The position numbers were made by a program, and so were the translations under genes. A DNA stretch of 64,000 bases from Phenylobacterium sp. GTDB taxonomy: Bacteria; Pseudomonadota; Alphaproteobacteria; Caulobacterales; Caulobacteraceae. Below, piece by piece: positions 53,187-61,592 of the stretch. A model generated the notes under the pieces. That model did no database searches. It worked only from the letters and a program-made list of their open reading frames with translations, and was not told the origin of the DNA. How positions within the stretch are numbered: position 1 is the first letter of the stretch; each line of letters starts with the position of its first letter. Where the stretch lies: NCBI RefSeq assembly GCF_004297125.1, contig NZ_SCVD01000023.1, forward strand, positions 1-64,000, in the 5' to 3' direction.

Positions 53187-53417
53187 TCAGGTCCGACGAG
53201 GCGCGTCCGAGCGGACCCGCTTCAGCCACGGCGAGGCGTGGAACACGCTCATCAGCAGGTACATCGGGACCATTCCGCTGAGCGGCGAGGCATGCGCGGG
53301 CGAACACAGGATCACCCCGGGGCCGGCATCCAGGGCGCTCAGGAACGCCATCGCCGCGAAGGTCGGAGCCGCCGCGAGGGCCAGGCCGTCGGCGGCCCTG
53401 CGCGGGGTCAGGCTCAT
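53187..53417 (-). CDS. Small membrane protein, 76 aa
   Basis: Starts at ATG 53417, overlapping the stop of the DUF899 gene (ATGA). Two hydrophobic segments (about residues 11-31 and 42-60) with a basic tail (WLKRVRSDAPRRT). Last gene of the ArsR-SRPBCC-DUF899 operon. Family not recognised, though DoxX-like or DUF-type partners are common beside DUF899. Confidence 0.65.
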   Translation of the reverse strand: MSLTPRRAADGLALAAAPTFAAMAFLSALDAGPGVILCSPAHASPLSGMVPMYLLMSVFHASPWLKRVRSDAPRRT

Positions 53418-54169
53418 GACCGCGCGCCTTCGTCGAGCTTCCGGAACGTCGCCTCGCCGGCGTCGGACACCTCGACCCACTTGGGGTCGGGCGCGGCTTC
53501 GGCCGCGTAGTTGTCGTGCCAGTTCCACCACTTGTAGGTCGGGGTCTGCGGATAGCCCTGCGGCGAGTCCTCCCAGACCTCCTGGCGGCCGAGCGGGGTG
53601 ATGTCGAGGTAGTTCCAGGTGCTCCCCATCTGCTCGTCGCCGCGGTTGTTGACGAAGTAGGTCCGGAACACGCGGCCGTCGTCATCGCGGTAGAACACGT
53701 TGGTGCCGTGCCACTCATCGACCCCGAAATCGGCGTCGAACCCGTCCGTCAGGGTGACCCAGGGGATCGCCTCCCAACCCATCCGCGCCTTGAGCCGCGC
53801 GACATCGGCCTGCGGCGCGCGGGAGGCGAAGACGAGGGTGGTGTCCCGCGCGTTCAGGTGGGCGGGGTGGGCGACCTGGTCCGCCACCATGGAGCAGCCG
53901 CGGCAGGCATGGTCGGGCCATCCGAACACCCCCGGTTCGTAGAACGCGCGGTAGACGATGAGCTGGCGACGCCCGTCGAACAGCCCGAGCAGGCTCTTGC
54001 GGCCGTCGGGGGTCTCGAACGCGTAAGTCTTGTCCACGGCCATCCAAGGCATCCGCCGGCGCTCAGCGGCCAGAGCGTCGCGCGCGTGCGTGTGGGCCTT
54101 CTCCTTCACGAGCAGCTGCTCGCGGGCGGCTTCCCAGGCCTCGGGCGAAACGACGGGGGGCGTGTTCAT
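53414..54169 (-). CDS. DUF899 thioredoxin-like protein
   Basis: 251 aa from ATG 54169 with GAGGAG upstream. DUF899 pattern: AWEAAREQLLVKEKAHTHARDALAAERRRMPWMAVDKTYAFETPDGR, then FGWPDHACRGCSMVADQV with a CxxC-like Cys pair, and RTYFVNNRGDEQMGSTWNYLDITPLGRQE. It resembles peroxiredoxin/thioredoxin folds but the activity is unproven. Third gene of the ArsR operon. Confidence 0.82.
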   Translation of the reverse strand: MNTPPVVSPEAWEAAREQLLVKEKAHTHARDALAAERRRMPWMAVDKTYAFETPDGRKSLLGLFDGRRQLIVYRAFYEPGVFGWPDHACRGCSMVADQVAHPAHLNARDTTLVFASRAPQADVARLKARMGWEAIPWVTLTDGFDADFGVDEWHGTNVFYRDDDGRVFRTYFVNNRGDEQMGSTWNYLDITPLGRQEVWEDSPQGYPQTPTYKWWNWHDNYAAEAAPDPKWVEVSDAGEATFRKLDEGARS

Positions 54170-54201
54170 GGGAACTCCTCGGGCTTGCGGTGGGGGCGGC
54201 G

Positions 54202-54735
54202 TCAGGCGGGCAGGCGCTGGTCGTAGGCGGTCCTGAGATCTGTCCAGGTCTTCCAGAACGAGGGCGCCGCCGTTCCATTCAAGCGGGCCATCAGAAGCTC
54301 CAGGTGGGCGTGCCAGCCGGCCGAGACGCCGAGCAGGTTCGCGCGGTCGGGCAGGCGGCGGTGGGTGAGGACGAGATTCACCTCGGACCCTCTCGGCTCC
54401 AGTTCGAAAGTCACTTCGCTGCCGGACTCGCCCCAGCGGATCACCAGCATGCGAGGGGCCTCGGCCCGGACGACGGCGCACTGCATCCGCCGTTCCTCCG
54501 GGACGCCCTCCGGCCGGTGCTCAGCGCCGCCGCCCAGTTCGTCGTTGCGCCAGACGAACTCGACCGGGGCGCCGGGCTCCAGCTTCATGTCGCCGCTGGC
54601 CAGCCACTGGGCGCGCATGTCGCTCTCGGTGAGATAGGCCCAGACCCGCTCGACGGGGCCGGGCAGCATGCGTTCGATCCTCACGCTGACGGGGTCGATC
54701 AGTTCGCCATAGGCGCTGAGGGCGGTCTCGGTCAT
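54202..54735 (-). CDS. SRPBCC (AHSA1-type) protein
   Basis: 177 aa from ATG 54735, overlapping the ArsR stop (ATGA). SRPBCC/START-like fold: PVSVRIERMLPGPVERVWAYLTESDMRAQWLASGDMKLEPGAPVEFVW. Such proteins beside ArsR genes bind hydrophobic ligands. It is translationally coupled to ArsR and followed by DUF899. Confidence 0.85.
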   Translation of the reverse strand: MTETALSAYGELIDPVSVRIERMLPGPVERVWAYLTESDMRAQWLASGDMKLEPGAPVEFVWRNDELGGGAEHRPEGVPEERRMQCAVVRAEAPRMLVIRWGESGSEVTFELEPRGSEVNLVLTHRRLPDRANLLGVSAGWHAHLELLMARLNGTAAPSFWKTWTDLRTAYDQRLPA

Positions 54736-55097
54736 CGGTCGTCTCCTTGGGGCTCGGGGGTGGGCTCGCCGCGCAGGAGACCTTCGAGGACGTCGAGGCG
54801 GCTGTTCCAGAAGCGCTCGTAGAAATTGATCCACTCACGGGCGTCTTCCAGCGGACGGGCTTCCAGCCGGCAGATGTGGGTGCGTCCGCGTATGGTTCGG
54901 TTGACCAGGCCGGCCTTCTCCAACGCCTTGATGTGCTTGGAAGCCGCAGCGAGCGACATGTGATGCGGTGAGGCCAACTCGCCGACGCTGCGCTGACCGC
55001 CGGCCAGGTCGCGGAGCATCTGGCGGCGCGTGGCGTCGCCGAGGGCGTGGAACACGGCGTCGAGCCGGGCGGCGGACGCGGTCTTTAGTTCAACCAT
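54732..55097 (-). CDS. ArsR-family transcriptional regulator
   Basis: 121 aa from ATG 55097. Winged HTH: RLDAVFHALGDATRRQMLRDLAGGQRSVGELASPHHMSLAAASKHIKALEKAGLVNRTIRGRTHICRL. No obvious metal Cys motif, so a non-metal ligand is likely. Its start codon lies inside a perfect 8-2-8 palindrome, and a second palindrome lies 40 bp upstream, so it should repress its own operon by blocking initiation. Confidence 0.9.
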   Translation of the reverse strand: MVELKTASAARLDAVFHALGDATRRQMLRDLAGGQRSVGELASPHHMSLAAASKHIKALEKAGLVNRTIRGRTHICRLEARPLEDAREWINFYERFWNSRLDVLEGLLRGEPTPEPQGDDR

Positions 55098-55106
55098 GTG
55101 GTTGAA
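55089..55106. promoter_or_regulatory. Operator O1, perfect palindrome at the ArsR start
   Basis: TTCAACCATGTGGTTGAA: 8-bp arms with a 2-bp centre. It covers the ArsR ATG (55095-55097) and the first codons, so a bound repressor would also block translation-near transcription. Matches the 7-bp core (TCAACCA-N2-TGGTTGA) of O2. Confidence 0.65.
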
Positions 55107-55129
55107 TGTGTTGGTTCGGACTTCAATTG

Positions 55130-55145
55130 TCAACCATTTGGTTGA
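55130..55145. promoter_or_regulatory. Operator O2, second copy of the palindrome
   Basis: TCAACCATTTGGTTGA: 7-bp arms with a 2-bp centre. Centre to centre distance from O1 is exactly 40 bp, close to four DNA turns, so two dimers would lie on the same face. It is also 35 bp upstream of the divergent kinase-like gene at 55180. Confidence 0.65.
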
Positions 55146-55179
55146 AGATAGAGGTCCGACGAGGCGCTACACCTGTCGC

Positions 55180-55722
55180 ATGGGAAGACTCGTCATCGTT
55201 TCAGGGCCGCCGGGCGCGGGGAAATCCACCGTCTCGCGGCGGCTGTCGCAGCGGACCACCGCGGCGTTGGCCATGCACATGCACACCGACGATATGTACG
55301 CCTACGTGAAGAAGGGCTTCGTGCCGCCGTGGATGCCGGAGTCGCGGGACCAGAACGTCACGCTGATGAACGCCGTGGCGGCGTCGGCCGGGATCTGCGC
55401 CAGGGGCGGCTACGAGGTCTTCATCGACGGGATCGTTGGGCCCTGGTTCTTCGCCCCGTGGATCGAGGCCGCGCGGACCCACGAGGTCGAGCTGCACTAC
55501 GTCGTGCTGTTGCCGGACGAGCCCACGACCGTCAGTCGGGCGACTGGCCGGACCGTCCCGGACGCCATGCGGGACGTCGGCGTGGTGCGGCAGATGTGGC
55601 AGGCGCTGCAGAGTGAGGCGGGCGAAGCACGCCATCGCATCGACACCACGGGACAGTCGCCCGACCAGACGGCCGAGGCGATCTTCGCCGGCCTCAGGGA
55701 TGGGCGCTTCCGGCTGGCCTAG
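55180..55722 (+). CDS. P-loop ATP-binding protein (AAA_33 type)
   Basis: 180 aa from ATG 55180. Walker A GPPGAGKST at residues 9-17, then HMHTDDMYAYVKKGF and later MRDVGVVRQMWQALQ with small-molecule kinase (chloramphenicol phosphotransferase/gluconokinase-like) features. Function as a kinase of a small molecule is plausible. Divergent from ArsR, with the O2 palindrome in its promoter region. Confidence 0.8.
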   Translation: MGRLVIVSGPPGAGKSTVSRRLSQRTTAALAMHMHTDDMYAYVKKGFVPPWMPESRDQNVTLMNAVAASAGICARGGYEVFIDGIVGPWFFAPWIEAARTHEVELHYVVLLPDEPTTVSRATGRTVPDAMRDVGVVRQMWQALQSEAGEARHRIDTTGQSPDQTAEAIFAGLRDGRFRLA

Positions 55723-55804
55723 CGGGCCTGATGCCGTGCTGGACGGCGTCGACGGGCTGCTCGGACTGCAGACCGGTGAAAGGTCTCAACCCACGGGACC
55801 GCGG

Positions 55805-56656
55805 TTAGTTTCCGACGGCGTCGAGGCCGATGTCGAGCACCTTGGCGGAGTGGGTGAGGGCGCCGACGCTGATCACGTCCACCCCCGTCTCGGCGATGGC
55901 GCGCACCGTGTCGAGGGTCACGCCGCCCGAGGCCTCGAGAGTCACGCGCCGATCGGCCAGCTTCACCGCCTCGCGCATGTCCTGCAGCGTGAAGTTGTCC
56001 AGCATGATCACGTCCGGGTCGTGCGCCAGGGCTTCCTGGAGCTGGACCAGGCTGTCCACCTCGACCTCGACCTTCACCAGATGGCCGGCGAAGGCCTTGG
56101 CGCGGCGGATGGCCTCGCCGACCGAGCCACAGGCGGCCACGTGGTTGTCCTTGATCAGGATGGCGTCATCCAGGCCGAAGCGGTGGTTGACCCCGCCTCC
56201 GCAGCGTACGGCGTACTTCTCCAGGGCGCGCAGGCCAGGCGTGGTCTTGCGCGTGTCTGTGATCTTCGCGCTCGTGCCGGCGACCGCGTCGACGAAGTCC
56301 TGGGTGAGGGTGGCGATACCGCAGAGGCGGCCCACCAGGTTCAGCGCGGTGCGCTCGGCGGTGAGGATCGCCCGCGCATTGCCGCTGACCCGAGCCAGGG
56401 TGGTGCTGGCGGGCACGGCCTGGCCGTCCGCGGTCAGGGGTTCGACGGTGACCGAGGGATCCAGCTCGGCCAGGGCGAGGCGGATGCAGGACAGGCCCGC
56501 CACCACCCCGCCGCGGCGGGCGGAGAAGTCGGCGGTGAGCTTGGCGTCGGCCGGCACGCAGGCCTGGGCCGTGATGTCGCCGGCCCGGCCGAGGTCTTCG
56601 GCGAGGGCGGCGCGGACGATGGGCTGGATCAGGAGGTCGGGAAGGGGGTGGATCAT
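55805..56656 (-). CDS. nadC: Nicotinate-nucleotide diphosphorylase (carboxylating)
   Basis: Converts quinolinate and PRPP to nicotinate mononucleotide, CO2 and PPi. 283 aa; TARVSGNARAILTAERTALNLVGRLCGIATLTQDFVDAVAGTSAKITDTRKTTPGLRALEKYAVRCGGGVNHR is the central quinolinate/PRPP region, and LEASGGVTLDTVRAIAETGVDVISVGALTHS the C-terminal barrel. Overlaps nadB by 4 bp; last gene of nadA-nadB-nadC. Confidence 0.95.
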   Translation of the reverse strand: MIHPLPDLLIQPIVRAALAEDLGRAGDITAQACVPADAKLTADFSARRGGVVAGLSCIRLALAELDPSVTVEPLTADGQAVPASTTLARVSGNARAILTAERTALNLVGRLCGIATLTQDFVDAVAGTSAKITDTRKTTPGLRALEKYAVRCGGGVNHRFGLDDAILIKDNHVAACGSVGEAIRRAKAFAGHLVKVEVEVDSLVQLQEALAHDPDVIMLDNFTLQDMREAVKLADRRVTLEASGGVTLDTVRAIAETGVDVISVGALTHSAKVLDIGLDAVGN

Positions 56657-58176
56657 TCCGCCGCGTACTTAAGGCCGGCCCGGTCGATCCGGTCCAGGGT
56701 GACAAAGGTCCGCTCGGGCTCGAGCGGTTCCGGGAAATCGGACCGGAAGTGGCCGCCGCGGCTCTCCCGGCGGGCCAGGGCGCAGGCCGCGACCAGGCGG
56801 GCGGCGACCAGCGGGGCGCTGCGGCCGTGCCGGGTCTCCAGGGCGCCGATCAGATTGAGCAGGCGGACGAGGCCCGCGGCGTCGCGGACCACGCCGGCGT
56901 CGCGGCTCATCGCCTCGCGCAGCGTCTGCAGCGCCTCGTCGGGCAGTTCGGTCGCGGTGACCGCCGTGTGCGGCGCGGGGGGCGGAGGCGGGAGCGCGGC
57001 GGCGGCCCGTCCAGCCCGCTGACCAAAGACCGCGGCTTCCAACAGCGAGTTCGAGGCCAGGCGGTTGGCCCCGTGGACGCCGGTCGAGGCGCACTCTCCG
57101 GCGGCGTAGAGGCCGGGGAGCGAGGTCGCGCCGTCGGTGTCCGTGGCGATCCCGCCCATGTGGTAGTGGCAGGCGGGGGCCACCGGGATCGGCTGCACCC
57201 GCGGGTCGATGCCGCCCGCCATGCAGGCCGCGAAGACGGCCGGGAATTCCTCGGGGAAGTGGGCGCCCACGGCCTCGCGGGCGTCCAGGAAGGCGCCGCC
57301 GCGGACCGCGCGCTCGGCGTGGATGGCGCGGGCCACCACGTCGCGTGGGGCGAGCTCGGCGGCAGGGTGGTAGTTGGCCATGAAGGCGCGGCCGGCGGCG
57401 TCGATCAGTTTGGCGCCCTCGCCGCGCAGGGCCTCGGTGGCGAGCGGCGCGGGGTCGCGGCCGATGTCGATGGCCGTGGGGTGGAACTGCACGAACTCGG
57501 GATCGGCGACCGTCGCGCCGGCCAGGGCGGCCAGGCCGAGGCCCTCGCCCTTCAGCTCGGCCGGGGTGGTGGTGACGGCGTACAGGCCGCCGACGCCACC
57601 GGTGGCCAGGATCACGGCGTGGGCGGTGATCTCGACGGGCTGGCCGTCGATGCGGGCCAGCACGCCACGGATGCGGCCGGTGGCGTCCTGCAGCAGGCCG
57701 GTCAGCTTGGCGCCGGTCTTCACTTGAATGTGCGGGGCGGCCAGGGCGGCGACCGTCACCGCCTCCATGATCGCGCGGCCGGCCTGGTCGCCCTTCACGC
57801 GGGCGACCCGCGCCCTGGAGTGGGCGGCCTCCAGGCTTTGGGCGAAGCCGCCGTCGGCCCTGCGGTCGAAGGGCGCGCCCAGGGCGGCCAGCCGGCGCAC
57901 CGCATCGGGCCCTTCCTCGGCCAGCAGGCGAGCGGCCTCGGGAACCACCAGACCCGCGCCGGCCATGACGGTGTCCGCGGCGTGCAGCGCGGGCGCGTCG
58001 TCAGCCGAGAGCGCCGCGGCGACACCGCCCTGGGCCCAGGCCGAGGAACAGCCGTGGTTCAGCGCGGCCTCGGTCAGCAGCAGCACCTTGGCGGGCGCGG
58101 CGGCCAGGGCGGCGGAGAGCCCCGCAAGGCCCGCGCCGACCACCAGCACCCCGTCATGACGGAGGCGCTCGGCCAT
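56653..58176 (-). CDS. nadB: L-aspartate oxidase
   Basis: FAD enzyme making iminoaspartate from Asp for quinolinate synthesis. 507 aa; FAD motif GAGLAGLSAALA near residues 17-28, HGCSSAWAQGGVAAALS, ATGGVGGLYAVTTTP, and HYHMGGIATDTDGATSLPGLYAAGECASTGVHGANRLASNSLLEA. The nadA stop overlaps its start (TGATG). Confidence 0.95.
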   Translation of the reverse strand: MAERLRHDGVLVVGAGLAGLSAALAAAPAKVLLLTEAALNHGCSSAWAQGGVAAALSADDAPALHAADTVMAGAGLVVPEAARLLAEEGPDAVRRLAALGAPFDRRADGGFAQSLEAAHSRARVARVKGDQAGRAIMEAVTVAALAAPHIQVKTGAKLTGLLQDATGRIRGVLARIDGQPVEITAHAVILATGGVGGLYAVTTTPAELKGEGLGLAALAGATVADPEFVQFHPTAIDIGRDPAPLATEALRGEGAKLIDAAGRAFMANYHPAAELAPRDVVARAIHAERAVRGGAFLDAREAVGAHFPEEFPAVFAACMAGGIDPRVQPIPVAPACHYHMGGIATDTDGATSLPGLYAAGECASTGVHGANRLASNSLLEAAVFGQRAGRAAAALPPPPPAPHTAVTATELPDEALQTLREAMSRDAGVVRDAAGLVRLLNLIGALETRHGRSAPLVAARLVAACALARRESRGGHFRSDFPEPLEPERTFVTLDRIDRAGLKYAAE

Positions 58177-59261
58177 CAGATCAGCTCCACATCGACGTGG
58201 TGGCGGGCCTTCACGAGGTCATAGCGCGCCGGGACCGCCGGCGGCGGCAGGTCGATCATCCGCTGAACGGCCAGGCGGGCGCGGTCGGCGATCGCCGGGT
58301 CGACGGTCACCTCGTGGCGGTCGTGGAGCAGCGCCTCGTAGATGTTCTCCAGGCTGATCATCTTCATGTGCGGGCACAGGTTGCAGGGGCGCACGAACTC
58401 GGTGTCGGGCGCGTCGGCGGCGACGTTGTCGGCCATCGAGCACTCGGTGATCAGCACCACGCGCTTCGGCTTCCGCTGGATCACGTAGTCGTTCATGGCC
58501 GCGGTGGAGCCGGCGAAGTCGGAGACCTCCAGCACCTCGGCCGGGCACTCGGGGTGCGCCAGGACCTCGGCGTCGGGATAGGCCTCCTTGATCTCCAGGA
58601 TGTCGGCGGCGGTGAAGCGCTCATGCACCTCGCAGCGGCCCTTCCAGGCGATGATCTTGATGTCGGTCTGGCGGGCCACGTTGCGGGCCAGGAACTCGTC
58701 CGGGATCATGATCACCCGGTCGACGCCCCAGAGGCGCGCGGCTTCCTCGACGACCTGCACGGCGTTGGCGCTGGTGCAGCAGATGTCGGTCTCGGCCTTC
58801 ACGTCGGCGGTGGTGTTCACGTAGGTGACCACCGGCAGGCCGGGGTAGCGCTGCTTGATCAGCCGCACGTCGGCGCCGGTGATCGAGCTGGCGAGGCTGC
58901 AGCCGGCGCGCAGGTCCGGGATCAGGACGCGCTTCTCCGGCGACAGGATCTTGGACGTCTCGGCCATGAAGTGAACGCCGGCCTGGACGATCACCGCGGC
59001 GTCCGAGCGCGCGGCCGCCTTGGCCAGGCCCAGGCTGTCGCCCACGTAGTCGCCGACCCCGTGGAAGATCTCGGGCGTCATATAGTTGTGGGCCAGGATG
59101 ACCGCGTTCTTCTCGCGCTTCAGCCGGTTGATCTCGGCGATCAGCGGCGCCTGGAGCCGCCATTCCATGGGCGTGACGTGGCGCTTCACCTTCTCCCACG
59201 CGGGAGCGGTCTGCGCCTGGACAGCGGGGGTAAACGGGAACTGGAAACCGTCAGCGGCCAT
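58176..59261 (-). CDS. nadA: Quinolinate synthase
   Basis: Condenses iminoaspartate with dihydroxyacetone phosphate to quinolinate using a [4Fe-4S] cluster. 361 aa; [32 protein letters not shown] near residue 52, Cys residues C121, C161/162, C293 and C296 ([21 protein letters not shown]). An AAGGAGG ribosome site precedes the ATG. Two operator-like palindromes lie upstream. Confidence 0.95.
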   Translation of the reverse strand: MAADGFQFPFTPAVQAQTAPAWEKVKRHVTPMEWRLQAPLIAEINRLKREKNAVILAHNYMTPEIFHGVGDYVGDSLGLAKAAARSDAAVIVQAGVHFMAETSKILSPEKRVLIPDLRAGCSLASSITGADVRLIKQRYPGLPVVTYVNTTADVKAETDICCTSANAVQVVEEAARLWGVDRVIMIPDEFLARNVARQTDIKIIAWKGRCEVHERFTAADILEIKEAYPDAEVLAHPECPAEVLEVSDFAGSTAAMNDYVIQRKPKRVVLITECSMADNVAADAPDTEFVRPCNLCPHMKMISLENIYEALLHDRHEVTVDPAIADRARLAVQRMIDLPPPAVPARYDLVKARHHVDVELI

Positions 59262-59274
59262 GGATCCCTCCTTA

Positions 59275-59289
59275 TGCTCAAAGTGAGCA
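59275..59289. promoter_or_regulatory. nad operon operator 1
   Basis: TGCTC-AAAGT-GAGCA, part of a perfect 7-3-7 palindrome (59274-59290). It lies between the probable -10 region and the nadA ribosome site, 14 bp before the ATG, so a bound repressor would block initiation. Confidence 0.55.
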
Positions 59290-59342
59290 TTTCTCAGGCC
59301 TATAAAATGCGCCGGGCGTCGAGGCTCGGCGCTACTCCCTTT

Positions 59343-59357
59343 TGCTCACTTGGAGCA
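59343..59357. promoter_or_regulatory. nad operon operator 2
   Basis: TGCTC-ACTTG-GAGCA, same 5-5-5 layout as operator 1, centred 68 bp further upstream. A third half site GAGCA follows at 59363-59367. Together they resemble the paired sites of a dedicated NAD regulator (for example NadQ of alphaproteobacteria), though no regulator gene is present here. Confidence 0.5.
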
Positions 59358-59414
59358 TAAGCGAGCATATAGGGCTCACGCAGCGGCGCGCAAGGGGCTT
59401 GTGGATTCAGCCGT

Positions 59415-61496
59415 TCACTTCTCGGGGGCGGGCCGGATAACTTGAGCGATGGTGTTAGCGAGCTGCTGGGAGCCGTAAGGCTTGCGGAGCAGAGGCCAGG
59501 GGGCGTCCTCGGCGGCCAGCAGCACCTCGCCCGTATAGCCCGACGACAGGATCACGGGCAGCCCCGCCCGCAGGGCGACGGCCTCGCGCGCCAGATCCAC
59601 GCCGGACTTGTCGCCGGGCATGATCAGGTCAGTGAGCATCAGGTCGAAGGTCTCGCCGGCCCGCAGGATCGCCAGGGCCGCGTCGGCGTGCTCGGCGCGG
59701 CGCACCTCGTGGCCCAGGTCCCGCAGCATGGCCTCGACCAGTTCCGCCACCTGGGCGTCGTCCTCGACCAGCAGCACGCGCTGCATGGGCCCGCGGTCGG
59801 CGCGGGCCGGCAGGGCGTCGACGATCGCGGCGGCGTCGCCGGCGATGCGGGGCAGGTACAGGCAGACGCTGGCGCCCTTGCCCGGGGCGCTGTCCACGGT
59901 GGCCGCCCCGCCGCTCTGGTGGGTGAAGCCGTAGACCTGGCTGAGGCCTAGGCCCGTCCCCCGGCCCGGCGGCTTTGTGGTGAAGAAGGGTTCGAACGCG
60001 CGCCCGATGGTGGCGGCGTCCATCCCCGAGCCGGTGTCGTGGACGGCCACGCAAAGGTAGTCGCCGGCTTCCAGGGCCTCGACCTGGCGGGCTTCCAGCC
60101 GGACGGGCAGGGTCTCGATGCGGATCATGCCGCCGGCGGGCGTGGCGTCGCGAGCGTTGACCACCAGGTTCATGATCGCCGCCTCGAACTGGCTGGGGTC
60201 GAGGCTCACCACGGCCTCGGGCGCGCTGGGGGCGATCACCAGGCGGACGGCCTCGCCGACCGCCCGGCGCAGGAGGGCTTCGGAGTCCTTGAGCAGCGCG
60301 TCCACCTGGACCGGCTCGGGCTTCAGCGCCTGGCGGCGCGAGAAGGCCAGGAGTTGCTGGGTCAGGCGCTCGCCCCGCCGGGCGGCGCCCAGCGCGGCCT
60401 CGATCATCCGTTCGCGGCGGGCCTCGTCGCTGGGGTGGCGTTGCATCAGGTCCAGCGCGCCGATCACCACGGTCAGCAGGTTGTTGAAGTCGTGCGCCAC
60501 GCCGCCGGTGAGCTGGCCCACGGCCTCCAGCTTCTGGGCGCGCTGGAGCGCCGCCTCGGCCTCGTCGCGCTCGGCCAGGGCCTCCTCGACCCGCTCGGCC
60601 AGCAGGTCGTTGATCCGCTTCAGGTCCTCCTCCGCCCGCCTGGCGTCGGTGAAGTCGTAGCCGACGCCCACGAAGCCGGCGAACGCGCCGTCCGGGCCCC
60701 AGCGCGGCTGGGACACGGACCGCACCCAGCGGTATTCGCCGTCGTGGCGCAGGAAGCGGGCCTCCAGCGTGAACTGCCTGCGCGAGGCCTCTCCGGCCAC
60801 CTGCTCCTGCAGGATGCGCGGCAGGTCGTCGGGGTGCAGGACCTTGCGCCAGTCGAAGTCCAGCGCGGTCTGGAAGCTGTCGCCCAGAAAATCGACATAG
60901 GCTTGGTTGGCGAACTCGCGCTTGCCGTCGGTGCGGGTGACCCACATCAGGATCGGGGCGCTGTCGGCCAGGGCGCGGAATCGCGCCTCGGTGGCCTCCA
61001 GCGCCTTCTGCGCCTTTCCCTGGGCGGCGTTGGCCTCGTCGAGGCGCAGCAGGGCCTCGCGCAGGCTGGACGAGACGACGATGGTCAGGACGGCGGACAC
61101 CGTGAACATCGCGATCACCGCGCCGTTCGAGACCCCTACAGCGGTGGTCAGCGGCGCCCAGAAGCCGGCGACCAGCGCCGCCGCGAGCGTCGCCCAGCCC
61201 CAGCGGGGACCTGCGTAGAGCGTGGCGATGATCAGGGCGGGGAAGGTCGTAGCCGAGAGGCCGGTGGCGTTCTGCGGCCCGAGCAGGATGGCGCGCAGCC
61301 CCACCGCGGCCGCCAGCGACGCGGCGCTGATCGCCAGCGCCGTCAAGAACGGCGGCGAACGTCGCGGAATGAGCCGAAGGGGCCAGAGGGCCGGCATCAT
61401 GGACGTGGCATCGAACCCCCGGCCCGAGCGGGCCGCCGCCAGCATGGGATGAGCGGAAGGGCCTTGCAACCGCCCTGGCGGGACGTGCGACGACAT
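59415..61496 (-). CDS. Hybrid sensor histidine kinase/response regulator
   Basis: 693 aa: N-terminal membrane segments (about residues 52-145) resembling DUF4118-type sensors, a PAS domain (about 167-290), HisKA with H335 (VAHDFNNL), HATPase (AIMNLVVNARDATPAGG, DTGSGMD, GTGLGLSQVYGF), then a C-terminal receiver with D623 (LTDLIMP). The HxFNN pattern and the attached receiver place it in the Caulobacterales hybrid kinase group. Signal unknown. Confidence 0.92.
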   Translation of the reverse strand: MSSHVPPGRLQGPSAHPMLAAARSGRGFDATSMMPALWPLRLIPRRSPPFLTALAISAASLAAAVGLRAILLGPQNATGLSATTFPALIIATLYAGPRWGWATLAAALVAGFWAPLTTAVGVSNGAVIAMFTVSAVLTIVVSSSLREALLRLDEANAAQGKAQKALEATEARFRALADSAPILMWVTRTDGKREFANQAYVDFLGDSFQTALDFDWRKVLHPDDLPRILQEQVAGEASRRQFTLEARFLRHDGEYRWVRSVSQPRWGPDGAFAGFVGVGYDFTDARRAEEDLKRINDLLAERVEEALAERDEAEAALQRAQKLEAVGQLTGGVAHDFNNLLTVVIGALDLMQRHPSDEARRERMIEAALGAARRGERLTQQLLAFSRRQALKPEPVQVDALLKDSEALLRRAVGEAVRLVIAPSAPEAVVSLDPSQFEAAIMNLVVNARDATPAGGMIRIETLPVRLEARQVEALEAGDYLCVAVHDTGSGMDAATIGRAFEPFFTTKPPGRGTGLGLSQVYGFTHQSGGAATVDSAPGKGASVCLYLPRIAGDAAAIVDALPARADRGPMQRVLLVEDDAQVAELVEAMLRDLGHEVRRAEHADAALAILRAGETFDLMLTDLIMPGDKSGVDLAREAVALRAGLPVILSSGYTGEVLLAAEDAPWPLLRKPYGSQQLANTIAQVIRPAPEK

Positions 61497-61592
61497 GTCG
61501 AACCCGCCTCACTTGCACGATTTTTGCCGGGTATGAGTCCAAATATCGCCGGTGTGCGCCTATATGCGACGCCTCAAGCCGTACGAGGGGAT

